From assembly GCA_964019335.1 (NCBI GenBank), contig OZ025665.1:476398-540397 (forward strand): a stretch of 64,000 nucleotides of DNA, in the 5' to 3' direction. This DNA is from Diplonema japonicum (Eukaryota > Euglenozoa > Diplonemea > Diplonemida > Diplonemidae). Shown here one piece after another: positions 17,680 to 27,480 of the stretch. How positions within the stretch are numbered: position 1 is the first letter of the stretch; each line of letters starts with the position of its first letter. Under the pieces are notes generated by a model that was not told the origin of the DNA, ran no database searches, and saw only the letters and a program-made list of their open reading frames with translations. Position numbers and translations under genes: made by a program.

Positions 17680-20031
17680 CTAAAGTTTGTAGGTGTAGGA
17701 GAACCTCCCGTGGGAGACGAGGTTGGAGCAGTCGACGGTAGCGGTGGTGGGGATGTGAAGGCCCTTGGCGCCGTTGTAGAAGACGCAGAAGTTCTCAGCA
17801 GCGCCCTGCTCCTGGTGCTGCGCAGAGGACGGGCAGGGGTAATTCGCAGGGGGTGACACAGACCCGTCCCAGATGTAGCTGAAGGAGTTCTCCTTAGGCC
17901 AGTAACTGCAGTCAGCGCTGAGGGACTGCGGGGGCGGGATGATGACACCGTTGGTGTTGTTCCTCCACTCGCAGGTGCGCGTCCCATCGGTGTTGTTTGT
18001 GACCACTGTCTCAGGGGGGCACTGGGGCTGCGGCATCGGAGCGCCGCCCTGCACGAAGGCCAGCGTGGGCGCAGATGTGATCCCACACTGGTCGCTGCCC
18101 CTCTCCAGCCTGATGTACCCGTCCTCGCCCCAGTCCGTACCCCACGAGTTCTTGATGAGCCAGTACTTGGTCCCCTGGTCCACACCGTACCCCACCAGCA
18201 GCACTGCATGGTCGGGCTCGTGGTTGCAGCACCCCGTCATGATGCCCCCTGTGTACGGCCACCACAGCTGCGTCATCGCGTCCACTGTGATGGACACAGG
18301 GCCGTACTTCACGAGAGCGGCCGCCATGGCGTCCTCGCTGTTGTTCACACCGTAATAGCCGGTCACCTTGACGTCTGCCATGGTGTGGCCCGCAGTGCAC
18401 TGGGGGACGTTGCCCTGCCCGGAAACGTACGGGTAGCTCTCCTCTGTGGCGTCCCCGTTCTGCTTCACATACTCGATCGCAAGGTACGGCCACCCGCCGT
18501 CGCACCCGTCGCAGTTCTTTTCGCAGCTCACCAGCTCCTGCTCCGAGAGGCTCTGCAGCGAGTTCCCCGCCATTGCCCACGCACCCTCGATCACACCGGT
18601 GGTGCTGAACGACCAGCAAGAACCACACTGGGCCTGGTTCTTCACAGGGGTGACAACACCCTTCGTCCTCCAGTCGATGGACTCGGGGAGGCTCCTGACG
18701 TCCTCGTCGGTGATGGTAAGCTCCTTCGGGAGTGGCGGCACAGCACCCTCAGGTGTCTTCCTGGCACAGTCTCTGTAGTGGAGCTCGTACTCGGCCTTCG
18801 ACCAGTCGGCAAGGCTGTTCGGCATGCCCGTTGCCTTGTTCTTCTTGAGGAAGGCGCTCAGGTGCTTCCTGAAGTTCTCGAACCTCTGCGCCTCCTCCAC
18901 GGGGTTCGCGTACTGCTTGCTGTGGTGGGCCTTCCACTTCTGGAACATCTCTTGGTGCCTGTCCAGAGTGTGGGTGCGGTCCACAGGTTCCTCCGAGGTA
19001 GCGGGTCTCTTCTTCCAGTCTGGGAGCTGCTTCGAGTTCCCGAAGATGGACCTGTTCGCAGCGATGGCTGTGCTGATGGAGAAAGATGCGGCACCCCACT
19101 CCATCTGGCAACTGAACTCGGCGTTGGGGGGAAGGAGGAAGTAGCAGCCTCCCTTGTTCCCGAAGTCGTTCTGGTTGGAGCCCCATGCGCAGACGTTCGC
19201 ACCACCGATCCCGCAGTGGAAGGAGTTGTAGCCGTTGTTCGTGCTGGACGAGGTCACCATCACAACGAGGTCCCGGTCGTTGTGGTTGTTCGTGTAGGCA
19301 CAGTCGCACATGTTGGGCTTGGGGTAGGACACCAGGGGGCAGTCCCACTTGGTCTCGACAGCGGCGCTGGGGGTGAGGTAGGGCTGCTTGAAGGACAGGG
19401 CAGATGAGGTGCGCATGTTGACGCTGCCCTGGGCACGGCAGGTCATCGACGTCTTCGCGGGGAGGATGTAGCCGCAGGAGTAGCCACCTGTCCCGTTCAC
19501 GGCGTAGCTGCACAGTGTCATTGTGGCCCCTGCGTTGCTGTAGGTGCAGTCGTACGTGTTCCGGGAGCTGCCGGAGGTCTCGAAGGACTGAGCCACCCAC
19601 ATGTCAGTGGACTCGGTGTTGGTGAAGGTGCACGAGCCGCCGGTGCAGGGGACGTGCTTCTGCTCCGTCGAGAGGACCGAGCCGGCCAGGGGAGCAGAGT
19701 GGGCCCCGATGAAGTGGATAGTCCCCTGCGACTGGCACTGGAACTGGCCCCCTGCGGGGAGGAGGAAGTAGCAGTCCCCTGCGCTCCCGCTGTCCGCCGC
19801 TGACCACTTCCTGCTGCAGTAGGTCATCTGCCCGTCGCTGCAGCTGAACGACCCCTCCGTCTCCCCAGACGCAAGCTCTACCTGGAAGAAAATGCTCACA
19901 GCCTCGTCCGCGCTTCCTGTGTTTCGGTAGTTGCAGTTCCCACTTCCCGACGGGCAGTTGATGGATGTCCACTGCATCGCCTGCGCTGAAGCAACGGTCA
20001 GCAGGACCAGCGCTGTTCGTATCGCGGTCAT
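17680..20031 (-). CDS. Secreted papain-family cysteine protease with three N-terminal Cys-rich modules
   Basis: 783 residues. A signal peptide (MTAIRTALVLLTVASAQA) is followed by three related modules of about 110 residues, each opening with a Cys-rich strand (NCNYRNTGS, SCTFTNTES, MCDCAYTNNH) and closing with CYFLLP or CGYILP plus a final Cys. Then come an I29 inhibitor prodomain (about 370-430) and a C1A peptidase: QCGSCWSF with Cys472, DHAVLLVGYG with His608, and KNSWGTDWGEDGY with Asn628. A Cys-containing C-terminal extension of about 110 residues follows. The enzyme should hydrolyse proteins in a lysosome-like vacuole or outside the cell. The repeated modules are not a domain I can name; they may be carbohydrate- or ligand-binding. 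All catalytic residues are present. The ATG at 20031 gives a clean signal peptide. Confidence 0.92.
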   Translation of the reverse strand: MTAIRTALVLLTVASAQAMQWTSINCPSGSGNCNYRNTGSADEAVSIFFQVELASGETEGSFSCSDGQMTYCSRKWSAADSGSAGDCYFLLPAGGQFQCQSQGTIHFIGAHSAPLAGSVLSTEQKHVPCTGGSCTFTNTESTDMWVAQSFETSGSSRNTYDCTYSNAGATMTLCSYAVNGTGGYSCGYILPAKTSMTCRAQGSVNMRTSSALSFKQPYLTPSAAVETKWDCPLVSYPKPNMCDCAYTNNHNDRDLVVMVTSSSTNNGYNSFHCGIGGANVCAWGSNQNDFGNKGGCYFLLPPNAEFSCQMEWGAASFSISTAIAANRSIFGNSKQLPDWKKRPATSEEPVDRTHTLDRHQEMFQKWKAHHSKQYANPVEEAQRFENFRKHLSAFLKKNKATGMPNSLADWSKAEYELHYRDCARKTPEGAVPPLPKELTITDEDVRSLPESIDWRTKGVVTPVKNQAQCGSCWSFSTTGVIEGAWAMAGNSLQSLSEQELVSCEKNCDGCDGGWPYLAIEYVKQNGDATEESYPYVSGQGNVPQCTAGHTMADVKVTGYYGVNNSEDAMAAALVKYGPVSITVDAMTQLWWPYTGGIMTGCCNHEPDHAVLLVGYGVDQGTKYWLIKNSWGTDWGEDGYIRLERGSDQCGITSAPTLAFVQGGAPMPQPQCPPETVVTNNTDGTRTCEWRNNTNGVIIPPPQSLSADCSYWPKENSFSYIWDGSVSPPANYPCPSSAQHQEQGAAENFCVFYNGAKGLHIPTTATVDCSNLVSHGRFSYTYKL

Positions 20032-20347
20032 ATTCTTTTTTTTCCTCTTTATAAACCTGTATATTTTTTTTTTTTAATTCCACCCCCTCTTGGTCCAGCC
20101 AGACACCCCACCCAGCTGGGCTAAGTGGATGTGTTGAGACGTTCGTGCTTTCATGTCGGCCTGAGTATTGAATCAGAATATGAGCAAATGCTACTACCTT
20201 GGACGAAGGACCAGACACTCGAATGAAGCGACAGAAAATACAAGCAACGCAGGTACATAAAAAATAAGGTGCAAACTAACAAGGTCATCGGCTGAGCAAC
20301 CGGAATAAAGAGGCAAGATGGGAGAAAGAGCTACTCTTTTTTAATTT
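20032..20347. other. Intergenic, nothing recognised
   Basis: About 315 bases with an A-rich leader before the protease ATG and mixed sequence. No gene, repeat or RNA was recognised. Confidence 0.5.
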
Positions 20348-21115
20348 CTAGCTCTCATCACAAGAGGTAGATGTGCAACTGCGGCGTGGGGTGAAGGAGC
20401 AGTCACGTCTGGGGGTTGAGTCCCATCTCATGCGCTTTGCAGGGCGCTGGGGTGATCGAGGTTCCTCCGAATCAATGAGCGATGAGAGGGCGTCGTCTAC
20501 AGTACGGTGGTCGACTTGCTTGACTAACATGCAGAGCTCCTCGCCGGTGTTGGTGAGGACAAGGCGGAGGGAGTGCTTCTTAAAGTAGCTGGCAAGGGGA
20601 ACACGGCCTTCAGATGCCTTTCGTGCTTCCATGACCTTGAGAATACGCGAGGAGGCAGTGCTGAACACTTGACACCCTGAACAGAACTCGTATGTGAAGA
20701 CAGGTGTTGCACACAATAGGCAATTCCCAGTGGTGGGCTCATCATGGCACCATTCCATGAGCCACTGCTTCATCGACTGCAGCAGCTTGTCATGTGTCTC
20801 CTCACTCAACTGGGTTTGTTTGTGCGGTTCAATCTGGTAGTACTTCCGCAGTACTTCTACACTCGCGGACTTGCCCCCGTACTGCACCTGCGAAATGGCC
20901 TCCCCCTTTTCTAGCATATCGACACACACTCGCAAGTCCTTTATCAGGTAGCTTCCCACAACGCACTTTGCCACCCTGTATATGCGCTCCGCCTGCTTCA
21001 TCCTCACCGTCGCGTTGCACATGAAGAACTCTGACACCAGCCGCACAAGATCCTTGCACAGCTCACGGCCGTGCAGGCCTCTTATAACTTGTAACCTTGC
21101 GGACTTCGCACTCAT
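20348..21115 (-). CDS. Zinc-ribbon-like protein of a lineage-specific family, member 1
   Basis: 255 residues from the ATG at 21115. The N-terminal ~125 residues are predicted helical. A CLLC...CSGC pair (C-x2-C-x9-C-x2-C at about residues 133-148) looks like a zinc ribbon. A beta-rich segment SLRLVLTNTGEELCMLVKQV follows, and an Arg/Ser/Pro-rich tail with PxR repeats ends the protein. The order helical part, MKQWLMEW, CLLC, K-x-LRL...VKQ is shared with the genes or remnants at 22778-23110, 24731-25417 and 26450-27059, and more weakly with 45968-46717. I do not recognise a named family and give no function. The basic tail is compatible with nuclear location, as an inference only. Confidence 0.6.
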   Translation of the reverse strand: MSAKSARLQVIRGLHGRELCKDLVRLVSEFFMCNATVRMKQAERIYRVAKCVVGSYLIKDLRVCVDMLEKGEAISQVQYGGKSASVEVLRKYYQIEPHKQTQLSEETHDKLLQSMKQWLMEWCHDEPTTGNCLLCATPVFTYEFCSGCQVFSTASSRILKVMEARKASEGRVPLASYFKKHSLRLVLTNTGEELCMLVKQVDHRTVDDALSSLIDSEEPRSPQRPAKRMRWDSTPRRDCSFTPRRSCTSTSCDES

Positions 21116-21689
21116 TATCGTTTTCTTTTAAAAAAAAAGAAAGATGTGTATCACCCCAACCTAAAGGTGCGTTTGGTTTTTTTTTGACGGGAAAAGGTAT
21201 AATAAAGGAAACAAGGCTTCGAGGCCAAAAGGTGGGCACTCGATAGGCATCATTTTTATTGCTAACGTTGTTCAAATAGGAGTAATAGGGATAGGGGTTA
21301 GGGGGTAGCGGAAGGTGTGGTTCAGCTATTGATCGGCTCACCTTGCACAGAGAGATAGAGAAAGACGGTGTGCATGATGCACCGCGAGCGTTGCGACACA
21401 GAAAAGAAAAAGGTAAATGCTTCCTTGCGGTTGATGTCCCTGTGGATGGGGGCTGTTTCATCATTTTACTTTGCAAGAAAGAAGGGGGTCATAAGGGGGT
21501 GGTTAGAGGCCCAAAATACCCTTAGCGAAAAACTGAAATTTTGCAAAAAGTGGCCCTTTTTAAGGATTATATGTTGGCAAGAAACGGGGAAACGTTTCCG
21601 TTTCTGTTTCCTTAATTTTCCTTCACAGAGCATCCGCCCTGTCGCAGGTTAATTTCATTGTTCCATTAGATTGGGGGCTTCTCCTCACA

Positions 21690-21812
21690 CTTCGACACAG
21701 AAGCATGGAACATGTCAGCAAACAGCTTCACATGCAACAGCAGCGTCTCCACCATTATCACCTCTCTATCACCCACAGCTGTTAAGTACCCCATCACCTC
21801 CTCCATCACATA
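21690..21812 (-). pseudogene. Internal fragment of the zinc-ribbon-like family
   Basis: Matches closely the internal segment of the intact copy at about 25190-25330 (the region coding MEEVVGYLTAVGDREV and VETLLLHVKLFADMF). The flanking parts of the gene are absent, so this is a broken piece and not a gene. Confidence 0.6.
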
Positions 21813-21900
21813 AAAAAAGAGAAATTCGATACATTACATGCAAGCTCCACGTGAGAACCGGAAGAAGAGGCTGCAATGCAACAAACAGTAGGAGAAGAAG

Positions 21901-21950
21901 AGAAAAAGAGAAAAAGAGAAAAAGAGAAAAAGAGAAAAAGAGAAAAAGAG
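21901..21950. repeat. (AGAAAAAG)n microsatellite
   Basis: Six copies of an 8-nt unit in tandem. Confidence 0.85.
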
Positions 21951-22147
21951 AGGTACAGTATGATCTGATACTTCGCCTTGCACCGCGAGCATCACGATCA
22001 CTGAGAGGGAAAACATTTCTTTCTTCCAAATGCTGATGGGGGTCATTCATTGACCTTCTCACCATCTGAGGAAGAGTAGGGCAAGGAAGAGCAAGTAAAA
22101 AAAAAAAGAATTCACTATGATAGGAACGAAGTGGTTAGCAACGGCCC

Positions 22148-22194
<47 letters not shown>

Positions 22195-22777
22195 ATTCTT
22201 TTAAGGTATGCGTTTTTACGATCACCGGCTGCGCTGTTCTTTAAAAAAAAACTCTAATTTGGCGCTTCATTTGGTTGTGGTAACGAGCGGGATTTTGCCT
22301 AATAAAATAGCTCATTACGCTGCCATCAACTAGTTTTTAGTCTCGACAATAATATTGTTAAAACAAAAACAAAAAAAGAGAGGAAAAAGCATATAAACAT
22401 CAACGTTAAGAGTAGTTGGAGCTTAAAACTTGTTGCTGCTTCTGAATGCGTCAAGGCTGCCTTTGGGCCGTATTTTTAACTATTACACATTTTTGGTGCT
22501 GTGACTGAAGACAACCTGCTGGCGTTCACTTGTCTATTCCTTCACTCGCACCATGTTCCCTCACCATTGTCGCACCTCACCATCGCTCCAAAGGGTGCTT
22601 CTGTTCGGGGGCATGACGTTAAACGCTTCTGCAGAAGGGTTTATTATTTCTTGAAACAAACCGGAAAAGGTTTGGTCGTGGTTAGGATGTCTAAAATATC
22701 TTCGCTTTTGTACTAAAGGCTTGAGTTGTTCGTTTCCCTTTCCATTGCTCACTGTGGTACTCTGCGAACTGTTTGGT

Positions 22778-23110
22778 TCACTTTATTTTATCAATTCTTC
22801 CTCTTCTTCCAACAGCCTCGCGTAGCAAGGTGCTGAAGTCCTTCATTGTGAGCTGCTTAACTCGGAGGGTGATTGCATTGCTGCCATGCTCCAGACAGAC
22901 AGCGAGACAGTGCTTCTTCAGCATCCTGCTCAGAGGGATGGTGTCGGGGGGGCGAACAATGAGGAACTTTGCACAAGAAGTGTCTTGAACCACCTGTTTG
23001 ACTGTGCTGGTCGAGTACCCCAAGCTCTACCCCTTCTTTAAAAGTAGCATCATTACTAGCACAAGTGCCTCTTTAGACAGACGTCCAAACTTTACCTCAA
23101 GGGGCTGCAT
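22778..23110 (-). pseudogene. Zinc-ribbon-like family copy 1, internally deleted
   Basis: The first ~27 codons match the N-terminus of the copy at 25417. A TAG follows directly, then in the same frame the C-terminal part (STVKQVVQDTSCAKFL, IVRPPDTIPLSR, ITLRVKQLTMKDFSTLLREA). The middle of the gene, including the helical core, is missing, consistent with an internal deletion. It is a relic of the tandem cluster. Confidence 0.65.
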
Positions 23111-24730
23111 TTCTCTGTGTGCTCAGTAAATTCAGAAGCAGCGCGGTGAGTGAAAAAGGAAACAGAGGAGCAAGGAGACACATCAACCCCCCCAACAAAA
23201 AAACACCACTTTTTTTTTTAGTCTCCGACCCAAATAAAATACATGCCCAGTGCAAAAGGTGGGTAGGGGGATCGATACAATGTCCTCTCACCAAGACATT
23301 AACATCATTCTGCTGCCTGCTGCCTGAGGTGTTGAGGAGATGGATGGCATCTGAGTGAGTAACAAGGCTTGGAGTCCTGCCGTGGCGATTTGGCTCCAGG
23401 AGAAGAGTGGTTCGGGACTTTATTTCTCCCCAAGTCAATAGTTAACATAAATTATTATACTTCTTTATCACCATTCTGCTTTATACCGGTCTTTGGACTT
23501 AATATGGAACGAAAGGATGAATTATGTAATTTCTTTTCGATTTTCGAAAACCGATTTGAAACACTTTCCGGGAAATTAGGGATTCTTATTTATTAGGCTT
23601 GGAGTCCTGCCGTGGCCGGTTTGGCTCCAGGAGCTCCTGTCGTAGCCGTGTGCCGTCGGGCTTGCACCCTTATCTTTGCATTGGCTGGGAAGGCATTACC
23701 ATCAGATGCCCACATGAGTCAGCGCATCATTCCGGCCTTTTCTGTGAGCCAGTAGTCCACCGAGGGAGTGCGTGGCCAGCTCGCCACTTCCATCATAGTA
23801 ATGACATACCTCAAGCTCTGCTGTGTTTTCCTTTTCATCCATTTTCTTCCTTATGCTTCATTCGCACAAGTTTTGACGTGTTATTTTTTTCTTTTTCTTT
23901 TTTTTTTTACTTGCTTATGTTGTACCAACTCCCCCTTTACAGGGTCGTACACCGTGTTCCTGTGGCCTAGGGGGCATGGCCATATATATGGCACCTTGTC
24001 TTCCAGAAGTCCATTTTAATAATTTCACACAACAACAATTAAACTCCACCCTTGACTCACGTAAGAAGAGGTGTCGTATTCACAAACATAACTCTGAAGA
24101 CCTTGGTTCCCTTGTACTTTGCATTCCAGTAAGTAGAAAAATATATAATAGCAGTCACATAGCCAACTCTTGGGGCCATGCCGTGTATCGGAAGTCTCCG
24201 CGTGTACAGGGGACCTGTGCGTGCCCAGGTCTGCTTCGCACTAATTGAATACCGAACCGATTAAACATTTGTTACCAGTATCGGTATAATGTGTATGTTG
24301 TCGAACAAGTTTCAAGATGGAAGGGAATAGGGGGGAGGGAGGGAGGGAGGGAGAGTCTCCCAAAAGAGTAGGTTGATTGTTATTTGTACAGCAAAAAAAT
24401 ATATATGAGCTTGTCCGGAAAAAAATGTCAACAAATGACCCTCTTTTGCAACGGAAAACTTTGTGTTTAGAATTGCGATCTAAGTGTTCACTATATAGGT
24501 CACAATGCGCGCCGTTCGTTTCATTTCTAAAACGCGTGTGCAAAAACATGCTTTTTTCAAAAATAGTCTGCCACCCTCATGGCAAAACAAGCATCGCAAT
24601 TGAAAGAACGGCAACAGGTACACCATATATGTCATTTTCCCATGGTTGCATGCTGCCCTTTTTTTGCTCAAATAATTAAAACAAAAAACCCCATTTATGA
24701 CAATCTTCTTCTTCCAGCAGCCTCGCGTAG
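23111..24730. other. Duplicated flank and unassigned sequence
   Basis: 23328-23594 is a direct repeat of 25557-25829. A second short copy of its GGCTTGGAGTCCTGCCGTGG start lies at 23597. About 23650-23800 has coding-like composition on the minus strand but no recognisable protein. The rest is AT-rich, with a (GGGA)n run near 24330-24350. Confidence 0.4.
23328..23594. repeat. Direct repeat, copy 1 (5' flank of family copy 1)
   Basis: About 267 bases nearly identical to 25557-25829, running from GAGGTGTTGAGGAGATGG to AGGGATTCTTATTTATT. Each copy lies upstream of a family member, so the duplicated unit included the gene and its flank. Confidence 0.85.
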
Positions 24731-25417
24731 CTAGGTGCTGAAGCCCTTCATTGTGAGCTGCTTGACTCGGAGGGTGATAGTATTGTTTTCATGTTCCAGA
24801 AAGCCAGTGAGACAGTGCTTCTTCATCATCCTGCTCAGAGGGATGGTGTCGGGGGGGCGAACAATGAGAGACCTTGCAAGGGAAGTGTCTTCAAGTACCT
24901 GTTTAACTGTTCTGCGTAAGTAGCCTGGAAGTACAGTGGTGCCGCATAGCAAGCATGTTACAGAACAGATAGTATGATACGAGTTCGTACCGACTCCGGG
25001 ACATAGGCAGCCTTTCCTCAGCTCTGTCACTTTGTAGTCCGCAGTGAGCAGGTGTTCACGCATCACATCCAGCAGCAGGGGCCAGTCCTCCTGTCTCGCA
25101 TAGATGTCTATTGGACAAGAAGCGCTGTACCACTCTACCCATCCGCCCTGTCTGTCAGTTGCAAAATTCCAATAAATTGCGGATTTCTCCTCACACTTCA
25201 ACACCACATCACAAACAGCATGCACAAGGAACATGTCAGCAAACAGCTTCACATGCAACAGCAGCGTCTCTACCATTATCACCTCCCTATCACCCACAGC
25301 TGTTAAGTACCCCACCACCTCCTCCATCACATCTTTGAACAACCCCTTCTTTAAAAGTAGCATCATTATTAGCACAGGTGCCTCTTTAGACAGACGTCCA
25401 AGCTTAACGGGCTGCAT
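24731..25417 (-). CDS. Zinc-ribbon-like family copy 2, full-length but C-terminally shortened
   Basis: 228 residues from the ATG at 25417. The helical N-terminal part (MMLLLKKGLFKDVMEEVVGY, VETLLLHVKLFADMFLV) leads into LLLDVMREHLLTADY, then CLCPG and TCLLCGTT, then IVRPPDTIPLSRMMKKHCL and ITLRVKQLTMKGFST. Copies 1 and 3 continue with LLREAVG. Here the Leu codon TTG is TAG, so the C-terminus is cut by at least seven residues. It may still be functional, or may be an early pseudogene. It is similar in layout to 20348-21115. No known function. Confidence 0.5.
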   Translation of the reverse strand: MQPVKLGRLSKEAPVLIMMLLLKKGLFKDVMEEVVGYLTAVGDREVIMVETLLLHVKLFADMFLVHAVCDVVLKCEEKSAIYWNFATDRQGGWVEWYSASCPIDIYARQEDWPLLLDVMREHLLTADYKVTELRKGCLCPGVGTNSYHTICSVTCLLCGTTVLPGYLRRTVKQVLEDTSLARSLIVRPPDTIPLSRMMKKHCLTGFLEHENNTITLRVKQLTMKGFST

Positions 25418-25556
25418 TTCTCTGTGTGCAGTTCAGTAAATTCAGAAGCAGCAACACGGTGAGTGAGGAAAACAGAGGATCAAGGAGTCGCATTAAAAGG
25501 AACCCCCCCTCCTAAAAACGCCGCACTCATCCTGCTGCCTGCTGCCTGCTGCCTGA

Positions 25557-25829
25557 GGTGTTAAGGAGATGGATGGCATCTGAGTGAGTAACAAGGCTTG
25601 GAGTCCTGCCGTGGCGATTTGGCTCCAGGAGAAAGTGGTTCGGGACTTTATTTCTCCCCAAGTCAATAGTTAACATAAATTATTAATAAATACTTCTTTA
25701 TCACCATTCTGCTTTATACCCGTCTTTGGACTTAATATGGAACGAAAGGATGAATTATGTAATTTCTTTTCGCTTTTCGAAAACCGATTTGAAACACTTT
25801 CCGCGAAATTAGGGATTCTTATTTATTGT
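25557..25829. repeat. Direct repeat, copy 2 (5' flank of family copy 2)
   Basis: Partner of 23328-23594. Small indels only, for example ATTAATAAATACTTC against ATTATACTTC. Confidence 0.85.
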
Positions 25830-25936
25830 TTTTTATTTATTTTTTTGTTTCAGTTCTTTTTTACGGCGAAAATAACTTTGGGTATCTTTGAACCTTTTGC
25901 GTTTAATATTAAGTACGGTACAAATAAATGAAGAAT

Positions 25937-25975
25937 AAATGGGGCTTTGATTGCAACACCAGTCAGCGTTAAGTG
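25937..25975 (-). repeat. Copy of the LINE-1 3' terminal motif
   Basis: 39 bases matching 7342-7380 at 34 of 39 positions by eye (AAATGGGGCTTTG, TTGCAACAC, GCGTTAAGTG). No LINE ORF2 sequence lies upstream of it, so it is either a very short 5'-truncated insertion or the tail of a non-autonomous partner. Confidence 0.5.
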
Positions 25976-26449
25976 ATGTAACTTAACAAGAACTGTCTAC
26001 TTGATTACAAGAAACGCACCTCGGCCGAGCTGCAGCTTCTTCTGCGTTCCGCGTCTTGTCCTTAATGCGTAACCAAGATTCTGCGCTCGTGCAGTTTGCT
26101 GCCTGTTCGTCGGGAGCTACCGGGTGATGACCGACGAGGATGTCGACTGCGAACAACACATCTGATGTACTTCTTATATTTCCATGTTATCACCAATAAA
26201 AAAAAGAGACTATTTACAATAGAATTTACAATAAACGAAATTAGAAGATCATTTTCCTGTTTCAGAGATTCTTCTTTTTATTTTCTAGTATTGGCCAGGT
26301 TGTCATGGGATTTGCCAGTCTAACATTTTTCACTTTACAGTACTTGTGAACCATGCGTCCCTTTCCATTGCTGAGGCGTGCTGTGCGCACAGGTAGCCAT
26401 TTGGTAGGTCTGCGGGTGGGACGCTTTTTAAAATTATTTACAATCTTCT

Positions 26450-27059
26450 TCTTCCCAACAGCCTCGCGTAGCAAGGTGCTGAAGTCATTCATTGTGAGCT
26501 GCTTGACTCGGAGGGTGATTGCATTGCTGCCATGCTCCAGAAAGACAGCGAGACAGTGCTTCTTCATCATCCCGCTCAGAGTGGTGAACAATGAGGGACC
26601 TTGCAAGGGAAGTGTCTTCAAGTACCTCTCTAACTGTTCCGTGTAAGGACCCGTTGGGTACAGTGGTGCCGCATTCCAAGCATCTTGCTAAACGTCGACA
26701 GGTAAATTCGAGCTACTAACGACCCCGGAACATGGGCAGTAATGCTTCGGCTCTGTCAGTCTGTAGTCCGCAGTGAGCAGGTGTTCACGCATCACATCCA
26801 GCAGCAGGGGCCAGTCCTCCTGTCTCGCTTGGATGTCTGTTGGATAAGAAGCGCTGTACCACTCTGTCCATCCGCCCTGTCTCACAGTTGCAGGATTCCA
26901 ATAGATTGCGGATTTCTCCTCACACTTCGACACCACCTCACGAGTAGCATGCACAAAAAACATGTCAGCAAACAGCTTCACGTGCAACAGCAGCGTCTCC
27001 ACCATTATCATCTCCCTATCACCCACAGTTGTTAAGTACCCCACCACCTCCTCCATCAC
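26450..27059 (-). pseudogene. Zinc-ribbon-like family copy 3, frameshifted
   Basis: From MEEVVGYLTTVGDREM at 27059 the frame runs through KLFADMFFVHATREVV and DVMREHLLTADY, then stops near 26688. The C-terminal part (KKHCLAVFLEHGSN, ITLRVKQLTMNDFSTLLREA) continues in another frame, and the RPPDTIP segment is deleted. The N-terminal ~35 codons are also gone. The C-terminal frame runs on into a basic extension to about 26262. It is a degraded duplicate. Confidence 0.65.
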
Positions 27060-27384
27060 ATCTTTGACACCATTATTAGCAGAGGTGCCTCTTTAGACAG
27101 ACGTCGATGCTTTTGCTCAACGCAAATTCAGAAGCAACAACACGGTGTATGAAAAAGGAAACAGAGGAGCAAGGAGACACATCAAAAATGTATGAGTCAA
27201 TTTTAAAAACTCCCTCAAAAAAGAAAACCATCGTTTCAGGTAGGCGGTGACCCGAGGAGAAGAGTGATCTCCTGTCGTAGCCGTGTGAGGAGGTGAGGGG
27301 GTGCTCACCATTCATTAAGAAAATCACATCAACCGGTAGAAAAGGTGAATATTGTCAGAAAACCACCAACCCGAACATCCTTTT

Positions 27385-27480
27385 TCTCCTGTGGATCTAT
27401 CAGCACTGTTCCCGGAGAAGACGTCTTCGGCACACTTCATCGTGGTTCTGTAGTACTAAGTGTTGCTGTTGGAGGGAAGA
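27385..27480 (-). pseudogene. Relic of the surface-protein (A/B/C) family
   Basis: About 95 bases match 38983-39080 within gene A (CTATCAGCACTGTTCCCGGA, GAAGACGTCTTCGGCACACTT), the junction between the Pro/Thr stalk and the membrane part. The match decays on both sides and no membrane segments follow, so this is an isolated fragment. Confidence 0.7.

Larger units (their letters stand above)
21116..22777. other. Intergenic with family remnants and homopolymers
   Basis: Holds a decayed family fragment (21690-21812), an 8-bp-unit microsatellite, a 40-nt A run near 22150-22190 and mixed AT-rich DNA. No complete gene is seen. Confidence 0.45.

Noticed and set aside
18208-19407. 399-codon plus-strand ORF
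   Set aside because: Antisense shadow of the GC-rich papain-type protease.
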